64,000 nt of DNA from JAKEFM01 sp035695825. Its GTDB lineage: Bacteria > Planctomycetota > UBA1135 > JAKEFM01. The stretch is taken from NCBI GenBank assembly GCA_035695825.1, contig DASRRH010000009.1, forward strand, positions 62,001-126,000, written 5' to 3'. The notes beneath the pieces are model-generated. The model was not told the DNA's origin and searched no databases. It saw only the letters and a list, made by a program, of their open reading frames with translations. Shown piece by piece: positions 16,333 to 25,181 of the stretch (its first letter is position 1; every line of letters starts with the position of its first letter). The position numbers and the translations under genes were made by a program.

Positions 16333-16744
16333 CGACCCTCTCGAGCGGCGCCCGCGTCGCGTCCGGCCGCGTTCGCGGGAGCGTCTCGCGCGCACTTTGT
16401 CGTCTCGGCGACCCGGTTTCCGATGAAATCGACGTGAATTTCTCGTGAGGCTGCCCACCCTCGCCCGCGTGGCCGCCGCGTCAGCGGACACGTTCCCGGC
16501 GAGGGGCTTCGTCGCGTGCGCGCTCGGCGGATCGCGCATCGGCGCTCGACGGTGACGCCCGCGCCCGGGTGTAACCTTTCCCGGGTCGAGCGTCATTCCG
16601 TGGGGAATCGAGGTCGGCGCGCGGCGGCGAGTTCGACGGCTCCCCCCGGCGGCGCCGGGGACTTGACGTCCGCGGTGAGCCCGATTACCTAGGGACCGTT
16701 CGATTGGCCGCCCGCTCGACGCGCCGGAAGGGCTAGGGCGGGTT
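16333..16744. other. Divergent intergenic region between the acyltransferase-like and NYN genes
   Basis: About 410 bases without a convincing gene. It must hold promoters for both sides. The plus-strand candidate is listed separately (16663-16690). On the minus strand GGTTACAC near 16570 is the only AT-rich candidate for a -10 element, with no good -35. Confidence 0.4.
16663..16690 (+). promoter_or_regulatory. Candidate sigma70-like promoter of the NYN gene
   Basis: TTGACG (16663-16668), a 16-bp spacer and TTACCT (16685-16690); TACCTA with 17 bp is the alternative. The same layout precedes the decayed NYN copy at 2680-2707, and both promoters lie 58 nt before a TWATTT element. Conservation of spacing between the two copies supports a real signal. 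Confidence 0.45.
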
Positions 16745-17419
16745 ATTTCAGTTCGGGGAGGGGCGAAGAAGTTTGGGAGGGAGGGATTCCCGCGGGCGGT
16801 CGCGTTCTTCGACGGCCAGAACCTCTTCCACGGCGCCCGCGAGGCGTTCGGCTATCGGATGCCGAACTACGAGCCCGTCGCCCTTGCGCGGGCCGTCTGC
16901 TCGGGTCCGAGGTGGACCCTCGAGCGCGTTCGTTTCTACACGGGCCTCCGCGACCCGCGCGACGACCCGTTCTGGTACTCGTTCTGGTCCGCGAACCTTG
17001 CTGCCATGAAGAGCGATGGGATCGAGGTGATCACCCGCCCGCTGCGGTACCGCCGCGTGACCGTCCGGCTTCCGGACGGCGGCACGCACTCGTTCGTCTC
17101 GAGGGAGGAGAAGGGGATCGACGTGCGGATCGCCCTCGACGTCATGCGGCTGGCGCATCGGCGGGAGTACGAGGTCGCGCTCCTGTTCAGCCAGGACCAG
17201 GACTTCGCGGAGGTCGCGCGGGAGATCTGCGTCGTCGCGGCGGACCAGCGCCGCTGGATCAAGATCGCGTCGGCCTTCCCGGAGGGCGCGGGCGCGCGCA
17301 AGGGGAGGGGGATCGACCTCACCGACTGGATCCCGATCGCGCGGACGACGTACGACGCCTGCCTCGATCCGCGGGACTTCCGGCCGAGGGGGAGAAGTGG
17401 TCCGGGCGCGGCGGGGTGA
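16745..17419 (+). CDS. NYN-domain (PIN-like) nuclease, start codon unresolved
   Basis: NYN domains are metal-dependent RNase folds. The frame shows AVAFFDGQNLFHGAR (first catalytic Asp), FYTGLRDPRDDPFWYSFW, IEVITRPLRYR, EKGIDVRIALDVMRLA (second acidic site) and VALLFSQDQDFAEVA (third acidic site). It ends in ACLDPRDFRPRG. The first ATG (16859) falls after the essential FFDGQN strand, so it cannot be the true start. Between the in-frame TGA at 16676 and 16859 there is no ATG, GTG, TTG or CTG. I place the start at an ATT at 16745, a codon also present at the equivalent position in the decayed copy, but a sequencing or assembly error or another non-AUG start is equally possible. The protein is probably cytoplasmic. 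A pseudogene copy lies at 2804-3005. Confidence 0.75.
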   Translation: MSVRGGAKKFGREGFPRAVAFFDGQNLFHGAREAFGYRMPNYEPVALARAVCSGPRWTLERVRFYTGLRDPRDDPFWYSFWSANLAAMKSDGIEVITRPLRYRRVTVRLPDGGTHSFVSREEKGIDVRIALDVMRLAHRREYEVALLFSQDQDFAEVAREICVVAADQRRWIKIASAFPEGAGARKGRGIDLTDWIPIARTTYDACLDPRDFRPRGRSGPGAAG

Positions 17420-17745
17420 GCGGGCGACCGACGACGAAACTGCGCCCGTCCTGTGTTGATGAGGGCCGCCGGGCCTAGGCGTCCCCAAGAGTTGCGACCC
17501 AATCTCTCGGTCCCCCCCCTTCCCCTTCACGAATCCGTAGCGGTTCGTAACTGGAATAGACACGGGACCGTGGCAGTCTCCGCGGCCGGAAGGGATGCCC
17601 GGCGGGGAGGGGAGGCCGGCGATCCAGTGCGAGGGCCGCGAAACGAGGATGAACCGCGAGGCTCCCGGAAGCGTTTGCGGGCCCGGTCTCCACGTCCCAT
17701 GATCCAAGGACGCCGCCTGCACCCGACGCCCGAGGAGGCGCGACG
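17420..17745. other. 326-bp intergenic region with a weak dyad
   Basis: No gene was seen. An imperfect dyad, ACGAATCCGTAGCGGTTCGT at 17529-17548 (seven pairs including one G-T), is followed by the AT-rich AACTGGAATAGAC, so it could be an operator-promoter region for the secreted protein at 17746. This rests on appearance alone. Confidence 0.3.
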
Positions 17746-18762
17746 ATGAGATCCCTGGCCGCGACGACCCTCTCGATCGGGATCTGGGCCTCTCCCCTTC
17801 TCGCGCAGAACGAGCACGCCGACGCCGGCGACGCTCTCGTCCGGGGTGCGGAGGAGATCCGGCGCGGGAAGGACCCCGACCCCGAAAAAGTCCTCGACCT
17901 GCTCGACCAGGCCTCGCGCGAGTACCGGGAGGCCCGGGGATCGGGTCCGGTGGCCGTGCGGTCACCCGTGAACGAGTGTTATCGCTGGGCGGCCGGCTAC
18001 TACGCCGCGCGCGAGGACTGGGAGAGGGCCCTGAAGGCATGGGAGCGATGGCGACCCGTGACCTGGTGCGGGAACGAAGGGGAGGCCATGCGGCAGGAGC
18101 GGGCGGGGAACATCGCGACCTGCCAAACCCGGCTCGGGAGGCACGACGCCGCGCTGGCGACCCTGGAGGCGGTCCTCCTGAAGAACAGCGGCCTCGCCGG
18201 GAGCGCGGACCGCGAGGCGCTCCTCTATCTCGAGATCGCCGCCCAGGCCGGCCGGCTCGCCGATGCCCGGGAGAAACTCCGTTCGTCGAGTGGGGCTCTT
18301 GCGTTCTCCCCGGTGGCCGAGTCGGCGGGTTCCCGCCCCTCCGAGGAGGAATGGCACTCCTATCGGACGGCGATCGCGCTCGTCGAGGCCTACGCCGCGG
18401 GGGATCCCGCGGGGATCCTCCGCGCGCTGGAGCATGAGTGGGACCCGGTCCGGATGTACGACTTCGAGAATAAGTTCCCCTTGCCCCCCCAGGAGTACAT
18501 CTTCGCGGGCAGGTACCTCGCGAACCTCGGTCCCTCCGCGATCGCCCTCGTCGCGAAGGCGATCGAGGAGGGGAATCCTCGGGCTTTCAAGGTCGCCGGC
18601 TTCACGGGTCGCGAGGAGCTCGCGGCGATCCTCGAGAAGCGGCTCGCCGTGGAGAACGACGCGCCGCGGCAGGGCCTGATCGACGACGCCCTTGGGCGGC
18701 TCAGGGCGAAGGCGGTCTCCCCGCCGTCCCCGACCTCGAGACCCTCGAGCGAGGGGCGCTGA
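17746..18762 (+). CDS. Secreted TPR-like helical protein of unknown function
   Basis: A 338-residue protein with an ideal GAGGAGG ribosome-binding site and a signal peptide (MRSLAATTLSIGIWASPLLAQ). The mature protein is mainly helical. Segments such as KVLDLLDQASREYREARG, AAGYYAAREDWERALKAWERW, RLGRHDAALATLEAVLLK and LLYLEIAAQAGRLADAREKL follow the TPR pattern of paired helices, so it may act as a periplasmic scaffold. The second half (DPVRMYDFENKFPLPPQEYIFAGRYL) is not recognised. The C-terminus is Pro/Ser-rich and disordered. It stands alone on the plus strand between the NYN gene and a minus-strand cluster. No enzymatic residues are evident. Confidence 0.75.
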   Translation: MRSLAATTLSIGIWASPLLAQNEHADAGDALVRGAEEIRRGKDPDPEKVLDLLDQASREYREARGSGPVAVRSPVNECYRWAAGYYAAREDWERALKAWERWRPVTWCGNEGEAMRQERAGNIATCQTRLGRHDAALATLEAVLLKNSGLAGSADREALLYLEIAAQAGRLADAREKLRSSSGALAFSPVAESAGSRPSEEEWHSYRTAIALVEAYAAGDPAGILRALEHEWDPVRMYDFENKFPLPPQEYIFAGRYLANLGPSAIALVAKAIEEGNPRAFKVAGFTGREELAAILEKRLAVENDAPRQGLIDDALGRLRAKAVSPPSPTSRPSSEGR

Positions 18763-18807
18763 CCCTACCACGCGAAACGGGACGTTTCCTTGCGGTCGCC
18801 GCGCCGA

Positions 18808-19347
18808 CTAGGCGCGGCCGCGCGCCGCCCGGAGGATCCGGGCCGCCGCCCGCGCCACCGGGAGGCTGCTCGCGACGTGCCGGCGCGTGGAGGCGAGGAG
18901 CGCCTCCCGGATCGGGATGAAGGCGGGCGTCGACCAGGCCTCGCCGAAGTAGAGCTCCCAGAGCCTCTCGAGCGTCCGGTTCAGGTGGGCGCACTCCCCG
19001 GCGAGGACGTTGATGGCGCGGGAGAGGCCCGGCCGATGCGCGAGGAGTCGCCCGCGCTCGATGACCGTCGTGTCGAAGTGCTCGGTGTCGAGGGTGGCGA
19101 TGGGGAGCGAGACCTTCTTGGCCTCCGCGCCGATCCGCGCCTGGAGCTTCTGGAGCTGGTCGAGGTTCCTCCCGACCCCTTCGTTGAGCAGCGTCACCAG
19201 GGCCGCGGTCTCCTGCCTCTGCTTTCGCAGGTCGATCGTCCGCTCGACTCTCAAGGCGGAGAGGGCTCCGAGGAAGACGCCGACGACGCCGGCGACCAGG
19301 TTGCGGGCGAAGTCGATGTCGAAGAAGTCCGAGAGGGACGTGGACAA
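18808..19347 (-). CDS. Small membrane-anchored helical protein of unknown function
   Basis: A 179-residue product if read from TTG 19347 (MSTSLSDFFDIDFARN). No ATG is available, and the frame upstream of this TTG is Arg/Pro-rich. A membrane segment, NLVAGVVGVFLGALSALRV, sits near residues 14-32. A long charged helical region follows (RTIDLRKQRQETAALVTLLNEGVGRNLDQLQKL in part), suggesting a coiled coil. The remaining helices are amphipathic and include HLNRTLERLWELYF. It lies 83 bp downstream of the GH29 gene in the same direction and may be the last gene of that cluster. No family was recognised. Confidence 0.6.
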   Translation of the reverse strand: MSTSLSDFFDIDFARNLVAGVVGVFLGALSALRVERTIDLRKQRQETAALVTLLNEGVGRNLDQLQKLQARIGAEAKKVSLPIATLDTEHFDTTVIERGRLLAHRPGLSRAINVLAGECAHLNRTLERLWELYFGEAWSTPAFIPIREALLASTRRHVASSLPVARAAARILRAARGRA

Positions 19348-19430
19348 GGCTCGGGGGGGGGAGGGCCGGCGGGGACGGACGCCAGGGGTCCCCGTTCGGT
19401 ATTCCCCGGACCCCAACTTGAAGGTCCCGG

Positions 19431-21470
19431 CTACCGGATCGTCCGGACGGGGACCTCGCGAGGCTCCCCTCCGACCTCCGCGAACCGCAGGGCGAGGTGG
19501 GTGTCCCCCGTCTTGTTGAACCACTCGACCCGGATCGCGTGGGGGCCCTTCGCGAGCGCGATCGCGCCGCGCTTCTCGACCGTCCCGTGGAGGCCGTCGT
19601 TGTCGACGACGAGATTCCCCTCGACCCAGAGACGAGCGCCGTCGTCCGAGGCGAGCGAGAAGAGGTAGACCTCGTCGCGTGGCGCCTCGACGAACCCGGC
19701 GAAGCGGAGGCCGAGGCGCTCCTCCCCCTTGCCTCCGGGGAGACCGACCGCGGGGAGCGTCTCGACGTGCTCGGGAGGGAGCCGGTCGAAGTCGGGGAGA
19801 CGATCCCAGTCCCCGCGGAAGCGCTCGCAGCGGATCCCGGGGGAGAGCCCGGCGACCTCGACGGGGGGGTGCGGCTCGACCCGCGTGAAGGTCGCCCCGG
19901 CGACCCCGCTCGTGGGCCGCCCGCGGCGGAAGGTGCGGGCCTTCAAGGTCGTCGTGTCGCTCAACAAGATCGGTCCGCGATAGATCGGAGAGGTCTCGCC
20001 GGGATCCATCCCGTCCGTCGTGTACCGGACCTCGAGGGCGTCCGAGGGGCGCGAGATCGCGACCTCGAGAGGGCGGACGAAGATCTCCGAGGCCGCGCGG
20101 ATCTCCGGCGCGCGGTAGACGATCGGCTTCCCCTCGACCTCGAGGACGACGACGGAGCAGACCGGGTCCGGCGGGGTGGGTGGGAGGACGATCCGGAGGT
20201 CGGACCCGGAGCGCTGGACGGAGAGGAGGGAGGACTTCGCGAGGAGGAACGCGCGGCGCGGCTCGTTGCCGATTCCCGGGAGGACGAGCGCGCCGTCCGC
20301 GGGCCAGTCGAAGACGTGGAGGTAGAGGCGGCTCGTCCGCTCGTCCGGCTTGACCGTGCAGCGGCCCCACGGAAGCGCGTCGAAGGGGCTCGCTCCGGTC
20401 CCGTGGATCGCCTCCCCGTTCACCCCCATCCACGCGCCGATCGCGCGCAGGCGCTCGAGGCAGGGCTCGGGGAAGGTCCCGTCGGGCTTCGGCCCGACGT
20501 TCAGGAGGAAGTTCCCCCCCTTCGAGGCGACGTCGACGAGCTTGACGAGGAGATCCCCGGCCGACTTCCAGTTCCCGTCGCGCGCGTTCCACCCCCAGTG
20601 GTCGTTCATCGTCATGCAGGTTTCCCAGTCGACGCCGGGGACGCCGCTCGAGGGGATCTCCTGCTCGGGGGTCGCGAAGTCGCCGAGCGCCTCCTCCGAC
20701 GCCGAGAAGCCCGCCATCCCGCCGCGGTGAACGTCGACCCGGTTGTTCACGATCAGCGAGGGGCGGAGCGAGCGGCAGAGCTCGAAGAGGCGCTCGCCCC
20801 GCGCGTGCGTCCAGGTACTCTCCCATTCCCCGTCGAACCACATCACCGCGGGGTCGTAGCGCTCGACGATCTCCCGGACCTGCGCGTGGAGGTAGCGCTC
20901 GAAGCGGTCGAAGTCCGCGCCCTCCGACGGCCGATTCTCCCAGGAGCGGCGCGGCAGATAGTCGGCGTGGTGCCAGTCCATGATCGAGTGGTAGGTGCAG
21001 AAGCGCAGCCCCTCGCTCCGGCAGGCCTCCGAGAGTTCCTTCAGGACGTCCCTCCGGAAAGGGGTCGACGCGACGTCCCAGTCGGTGTGGACCGAGTCGA
21101 AGAGGCAGAAGCCGTCGTGGTGCTTGCTCGTGATCACGACGTAGCGCATCCCGGCGGCCTTTGCCGTCCGCGCCCACTCGCCGGCGTCGAACTTCACCGG
21201 GTCGAATCTCGAGAGGAGCCCCTCGTAGGTCTCGACGGGGATGCGCGCGCTCTCCCGGATCCATTCCCCGTGGCCCGTCTCGCCGTTCCACTCCCCGGCC
21301 GGGATCGAGTAGAGCCCCCAGTGGAGGAAGAGGCCGAAGCGCGCCTCCCGCCACCACGCCATCCGCCAGTCGCGCTCCGACTCCGGCCGCTCCGCCGCGG
21401 CGGGGGCCGGCTGGGGGCGGGGAACGCAGGCGGCGAGGAGGAGGAGCCCGGGGATCGCGGACCGGGTCAT
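19431..21470 (-). CDS. GH29 alpha-L-fucosidase-like lipoprotein with PA14-like C-terminal domain
   Basis: A 679-residue protein. The lipoprotein signal (LLLLAAC, Cys15) indicates anchoring to the outer membrane or cell surface. Residues about 36-390 form the GH29 catalytic barrel: RFGLFLHWGLYSIPAGEW, YVVITSKHHDGFCLF, FCTYHSIMDWHH and the nucleophile Asp213 in VMWFDGEWE. NFLLNVGPKPDGTF near residue 335 is another family hallmark. Residues about 480-550 resemble a CHB_HEX_C domain (EVRYTTDGMDPG, SPIYRGPI). The final 120 residues look like a PA14 domain (FVEAPRDEVYLFSLASDDGARLWVEGNLVVDN). It removes terminal L-fucose from glycans in characterised relatives. The gene starts 4 nt after the upstream gene's stop, so they are coupled. 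Confidence 0.92.
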   Translation of the reverse strand: MTRSAIPGLLLLAACVPRPQPAPAAAERPESERDWRMAWWREARFGLFLHWGLYSIPAGEWNGETGHGEWIRESARIPVETYEGLLSRFDPVKFDAGEWARTAKAAGMRYVVITSKHHDGFCLFDSVHTDWDVASTPFRRDVLKELSEACRSEGLRFCTYHSIMDWHHADYLPRRSWENRPSEGADFDRFERYLHAQVREIVERYDPAVMWFDGEWESTWTHARGERLFELCRSLRPSLIVNNRVDVHRGGMAGFSASEEALGDFATPEQEIPSSGVPGVDWETCMTMNDHWGWNARDGNWKSAGDLLVKLVDVASKGGNFLLNVGPKPDGTFPEPCLERLRAIGAWMGVNGEAIHGTGASPFDALPWGRCTVKPDERTSRLYLHVFDWPADGALVLPGIGNEPRRAFLLAKSSLLSVQRSGSDLRIVLPPTPPDPVCSVVVLEVEGKPIVYRAPEIRAASEIFVRPLEVAISRPSDALEVRYTTDGMDPGETSPIYRGPILLSDTTTLKARTFRRGRPTSGVAGATFTRVEPHPPVEVAGLSPGIRCERFRGDWDRLPDFDRLPPEHVETLPAVGLPGGKGEERLGLRFAGFVEAPRDEVYLFSLASDDGARLWVEGNLVVDNDGLHGTVEKRGAIALAKGPHAIRVEWFNKTGDTHLALRFAEVGGEPREVPVRTIR

Positions 21471-21474
21471 CCCT

Positions 21475-23898
21475 CTAGGGCCCCGCCTGCAGCTCGATCT
21501 CGCTGAAGCCGAGCTCGCTCCCTCCCATGCGGCCGTCGGCCGCCGCGAGGATCCGCACCTCCAGGCGCTGGACGGGGAGCGGCTTCGGGAAAGTGCAGAT
21601 CGTCTTCAGCAGGACGTCGAGGTTCGCGTCGACCTCGAAACGCTTCTCCCCGTTGACGAGGACCTCGGCCCGCCGGACCCGGGGCCCGCGCGCGCTCTCC
21701 TCGCGCGGCCGTCCGTGGGAGAGGAGCACCCGAGATGCCCGGACCGGCTGCGGCAGGGCGATCCGGATCCAGGGGGAGCCGTCCGTCGCCGCGCAGAACC
21801 AGGCCGTCCCCATGGAGCCGTCGAGCGCCATCTCGGGCTTCTGCGCGGCGGAGGCGGAGGTCGAGGCCTCGGCGCGCGCGCCGAGGCCGCGGAGGAGGTT
21901 CTTCTTGAAGTCCCCGGCGTAGGCGAGGCGCTCGGGCTCGAGGACCTCCCGGATCGGGATCACGAGCGGAGGGGCGAGGAGGATCCGCGTCGACTCCTGC
22001 GCGTCCTTCTCGATCGGCGGCCGGACGAAGGCGCGCGCCCACACGCTCCAGTCGCCCCGGCGGGGGAAGAAGAGCCGGACCTCGAAGCGGCGCACCCCCT
22101 CGGGGGAGACGATGGCGCCCGGAAGCTCGGAGAGCCGGACGGCCTCTCCCTCGCCTCCTCCGAGGCGTCCCCAGAACTCCACCTTCTCGACGGAGATCCC
22201 CCGGCCGCGCTCGGAGCAGGACGCCGCGAGGTCCTCGCGGACCGCCTCGATCCAGATCGTCGTCGGCGACTGGCCGCGGGCGCGGAGGCGCAGCTCCGCG
22301 TCGGGCTCCGCCGTCGCCCAAGTCTCTCCCTCGCTCTCCTTCCCCGTCGCCGGGGCGGTCGCCCGCTTGAGGAAGAGGAGGGCGAGGAGCGTCTCGAGCG
22401 CGCTGTTCCCCCCCTCCGCCGTCCAGGAGCCCTCCCCGCTCTGCGCGTTCACGAGGTAGTCGGCGCCGTTCCAGTACCAGTCGAGGCCCCCCAGGCGCTC
22501 GCGTCCGAGGAGGGCGCCGACCCGTTCGAATCCGTAGATGAACCAGTAGTGGTGGCCCGCGCCGGCGAGGGGGTTCCCCGTCCAGTGCATGTTCTTCTCG
22601 ATCCAGGCGAGGGCCCCGGCCTTGGCGGGGTCGACGCGCGAGCGGAGCGGCCCCGGGAGGCGGCCCTTCAACCCCTCTTCCGCGATCGCGAGCACCGAGA
22701 TCCCCGCCATCGTCGTCGAGCCCGTCGGCCCCCCCTCGGCGACCCGGTAGGAGAATCCGGCGGGGCGCGCCCCTCCCGTGACCGCGGGGCCGGAGGGGTT
22801 GCGATCGATGCAGCGGAGCGCCCCCGAAGCGAGGTCGAGCCAGACGTCGTCCGGCACCGCGTGGCCGGCGCGCGCGGCCGCGCGGAGGGCGAGCGCGGCG
22901 AAGAGCGTGTTCGAGAGGTCGGAGGGACGCTGGTCGGCCTTCGGGAAGACCGGGTAGCCGTAGAGCCCCGTCGAGTCCTGCCAGGAGAGGAGGTCCTCGA
23001 AGGTCCGCCGGAAGAGGGGCTCGCGCGCGGGGTCGCGCAGCCTCTCGAGCGCGAGGATCAGGCAGGAGGCGGCGTAGGTCGTCTCGATCTCCCGCTCCTC
23101 GGCCGCGCGGATCGCCATCTCGACGGCGGGGTGGTCCGGGCGGAGCCCGCAGGCGAGGAGCGCGTAGGCCGAGAACGCCGGGTGGCCCGCGCCCCACTCC
23201 TCGAAGGCGCCCCAGGTCCCGTCGAGGAGCTGGCGGGAGAGGAGCCAGCGCACGCCCCGATCGATCGCGCCGTTGATCCTCTCCTGCGCGATCCTCTTCC
23301 AGGGGGCGATCCGGAAGGTCCAGGGTCCCCCCTCGTTCGTCACCTTGACGAGGAGGTGGTTCGCGCCCCGCTTGAGCCGGAGCCGCAGCTCGTGGTCCTG
23401 GAGGGCGAGCTTCCGGGCGAAGGCGCGCTCGACGAGGAGCTCGCCGTCGAGCCAGAGACGCATCGCGTCGTCGCTCCCGGCGGCGACCGGGACGTCGAGA
23501 TCCTCGCCGGCCTCGACCCGCCGGTAGAGGTAGGCGGTGGCGCGGTCGGTCAAGCGCTCCACCCCCGGAGGGGCGGGGAGCGCCTTCGCGAAGTCGATCG
23601 CGCCGACGTCGAGCGCCCCGGGCTCGTCGCACGCCAGGGGGACCCACGCGATCGCGTGTCCTCCCTTTCCCTTGTACGTCGACCGCAGGTCGGGCCCCTC
23701 CGCGCCCGCCTCCATCGCCTTCAGCGAGCGCTCGACGGGGGTCGGGAGGCCGACCTGCGAGGCGCCCTCGGGCGCGTCGAAGGGTCCGACGACGTGCCAG
23801 GGGCCGTACTCCTGCGCGCGGAGCGAAGGGGCGAGGAGGAGACCGGCGCAGGCGACGGCGCGGCCCAGGGGCGTCCTTCGGAGGAGGGGAGGGACCAT
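21475..23898 (-). CDS. Secreted protein with alpha/alpha-barrel (prenyltransferase/squalene oxidase-like) repeats
   Basis: An 807-residue protein from ATG 23898 with a signal peptide (GRAVACAGLLLAPSLRAQ). Residues about 25-210 hold a PA14/galactose-binding-like beta domain (YLYRRVEAGEDLDVPVAAGSDDAMRLWLDGELL). Residues about 215-530 are repeated helical pairs with the motif GVRWLLSRQLLDGTWG, HPAFSAYALLACGL, TYAASCLILALERL and SGEGSWTAEGGNSALETLLALLFLKR. This is the pattern of the prenyltransferase/squalene-hopene cyclase fold common in planctomycete exported proteins without known catalysis. The C-terminal 140 residues look like an F5/8-type carbohydrate-binding sandwich (MALDGSMGTAWFCAATDGSPWIRIALPQPV). 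It sits between the oxidase gene and the GH29 fucosidase, so a role in polysaccharide processing is likely but inferred. Confidence 0.8.
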   Translation of the reverse strand: MVPPLLRRTPLGRAVACAGLLLAPSLRAQEYGPWHVVGPFDAPEGASQVGLPTPVERSLKAMEAGAEGPDLRSTYKGKGGHAIAWVPLACDEPGALDVGAIDFAKALPAPPGVERLTDRATAYLYRRVEAGEDLDVPVAAGSDDAMRLWLDGELLVERAFARKLALQDHELRLRLKRGANHLLVKVTNEGGPWTFRIAPWKRIAQERINGAIDRGVRWLLSRQLLDGTWGAFEEWGAGHPAFSAYALLACGLRPDHPAVEMAIRAAEEREIETTYAASCLILALERLRDPAREPLFRRTFEDLLSWQDSTGLYGYPVFPKADQRPSDLSNTLFAALALRAAARAGHAVPDDVWLDLASGALRCIDRNPSGPAVTGGARPAGFSYRVAEGGPTGSTTMAGISVLAIAEEGLKGRLPGPLRSRVDPAKAGALAWIEKNMHWTGNPLAGAGHHYWFIYGFERVGALLGRERLGGLDWYWNGADYLVNAQSGEGSWTAEGGNSALETLLALLFLKRATAPATGKESEGETWATAEPDAELRLRARGQSPTTIWIEAVREDLAASCSERGRGISVEKVEFWGRLGGGEGEAVRLSELPGAIVSPEGVRRFEVRLFFPRRGDWSVWARAFVRPPIEKDAQESTRILLAPPLVIPIREVLEPERLAYAGDFKKNLLRGLGARAEASTSASAAQKPEMALDGSMGTAWFCAATDGSPWIRIALPQPVRASRVLLSHGRPREESARGPRVRRAEVLVNGEKRFEVDANLDVLLKTICTFPKPLPVQRLEVRILAAADGRMGGSELGFSEIELQAGP

Positions 23899-23975
23899 GC
23901 CTAGCGGCACTCCCCTCCGGGATCCATCCTCTCCGATCCGCGGAAGGTGGGAAGGAGAGGAAGCTTCCGCCGGGC

Positions 23976-25175
23976 TCAACCGAGGAGGGGCGCGAGCCGG
24001 TCGACGACCGCCTCGCCGATCGAGAGGGAGGAGGTCGCGGCGGGGGAGGGGGCGTTCAGGACGTGGACGACGCTCCCGTGCGTTTCGAGGAGGAAGTCGT
24101 CGACGAGGGAGCCGTCGGGGGAGAGGGCCTGGGCGCGCACCCCCGCCGGCGCGGGGAGGAGGTCTTCGCGGCGCACGTCGGGGACGAGGCGGGCGAGCGC
24201 CCGCGCGAAGGCCCGCCGCGAGAGAGAGCGCCACATCTCGGCGGTTCCCGTGCGCCAGTACGCCGCCGCGAGCCTCCAGAACCCGCGGTAGGAGAGGACG
24301 TCCCAGAGGTCCGCGGGGCGGACCGTCCACTTCCGGTACCCCTCGCGCGCGAAGGCGAGGACCGCGTTCGGGCCGCACTCGACCCTCCCCCCGATCGTCC
24401 GCGTGAAGTGGACGCCGAGGAACGGGAAGGTGGGGTCGGGGACGGGGTAGATCAGGTTCCGGACGAGGCGGCGCGCCGGCGGCGCGAGCTCGAAGTACTC
24501 GCCGCGGAACGGGACGATCCGGACGGGACGGCGTCCGCCCCCCCTCGCGAACACGCGATCGGCGTGGAGGCCCGCGCAGTTGGCGACGGCGCGGCCGCGC
24601 GCTTCCCCCTTCGTCGTCTCGACGAGCGTGGTTCCGGCCTCGCTCCGCAGCGCCGTCGCCCGCGCGCCCGTCAGGACCTCTCCCCCGCGCTCGGCCACGA
24701 TCCGCGCGAGCCGGGAGGCGACGAGCCCGAAGTCGACGATTCCGGTCTCTCTCACGTGGATCGCGGCGATCCCCGCGGCGTGCGGCTCGAGCTCGCGCAG
24801 GCGCCCGGGCCCGATCCTCTCGCCGTCGACCCCGTTCGCGACGGCTCGCTCGTGGAGGCGATCGAGCCGGGTCCTCTCCGCCTCGTCGAGCGCGACGATC
24901 ACCTTGCCGCAGGTCTCGAAGGGGATCCCCTCTCCCCGGCAGAACGCCTCGAGCATCCGCTTCCCGCGCCGGCAGTTCGCCGCCTTGAGGGAGCCCGGCT
25001 TGTAGTAGATCCCGGAGTGGATGACGCCCGAGTTGTGGCCGGTCTGGTGCCGGGCGACCCCCTCCTCCTTCTCGAGGACGACCGCGCGGCGGCCCGGGAA
25101 GCGCTCCGTGAAGCGGTAGGCCGTCGCGAGGCCGACGATCCCTCCGCCGATCACGACGAGGTCGGCGTCGCGCAG
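23976..25175 (-). CDS. lhgO: FAD-dependent L-2-hydroxyglutarate oxidase/dehydrogenase-like protein
   Basis: A DAO-fold flavoenzyme of about 399 residues. The FAD site reads VVIGGGIVGLATAYRF, followed by VVLEKEEGVARHQTGHNSGVIHSGIYYKPGSLKA, the signature of the LhgO/L2HGDH family, which oxidises L-2-hydroxyglutarate to 2-oxoglutarate. Later landmarks are FRGEYFEL, NLIYPVPDPTFPFLGVHFTRTIGG and GPNAVLAFAREGY. The C-terminus has NAPSPAATSSLSIGEAV. The only GTG in frame (25154) would delete the beta-strand before GGG, so I prefer a CTG at 25175 giving RDADLVVIGGG, 6 nt after the TGA of the DUF1501 gene. CTG use is supported by a CTGA overlap elsewhere in the window, but is still inference. The gene is an unusual neighbour for DUF1501/PSD1 genes. 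Confidence 0.88.
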   Translation of the reverse strand: MRDADLVVIGGGIVGLATAYRFTERFPGRRAVVLEKEEGVARHQTGHNSGVIHSGIYYKPGSLKAANCRRGKRMLEAFCRGEGIPFETCGKVIVALDEAERTRLDRLHERAVANGVDGERIGPGRLRELEPHAAGIAAIHVRETGIVDFGLVASRLARIVAERGGEVLTGARATALRSEAGTTLVETTKGEARGRAVANCAGLHADRVFARGGGRRPVRIVPFRGEYFELAPPARRLVRNLIYPVPDPTFPFLGVHFTRTIGGRVECGPNAVLAFAREGYRKWTVRPADLWDVLSYRGFWRLAAAYWRTGTAEMWRSLSRRAFARALARLVPDVRREDLLPAPAGVRAQALSPDGSLVDDFLLETHGSVVHVLNAPSPAATSSLSIGEAVVDRLAPLLG

Positions 25176-25181
25176 GGGACC

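Noticed and set aside
16335..16596. Longer N-terminus of the acyltransferase-like protein up to 16596
   Set aside because: The added 88 residues are arginine-rich with no domain, and the family begins near the 16332 or 16326 start.
16859..17419. NYN gene starting at the first ATG (16859)
   Set aside because: It would remove the DGQN strand that carries a catalytic aspartate and that is conserved in the decayed copy.
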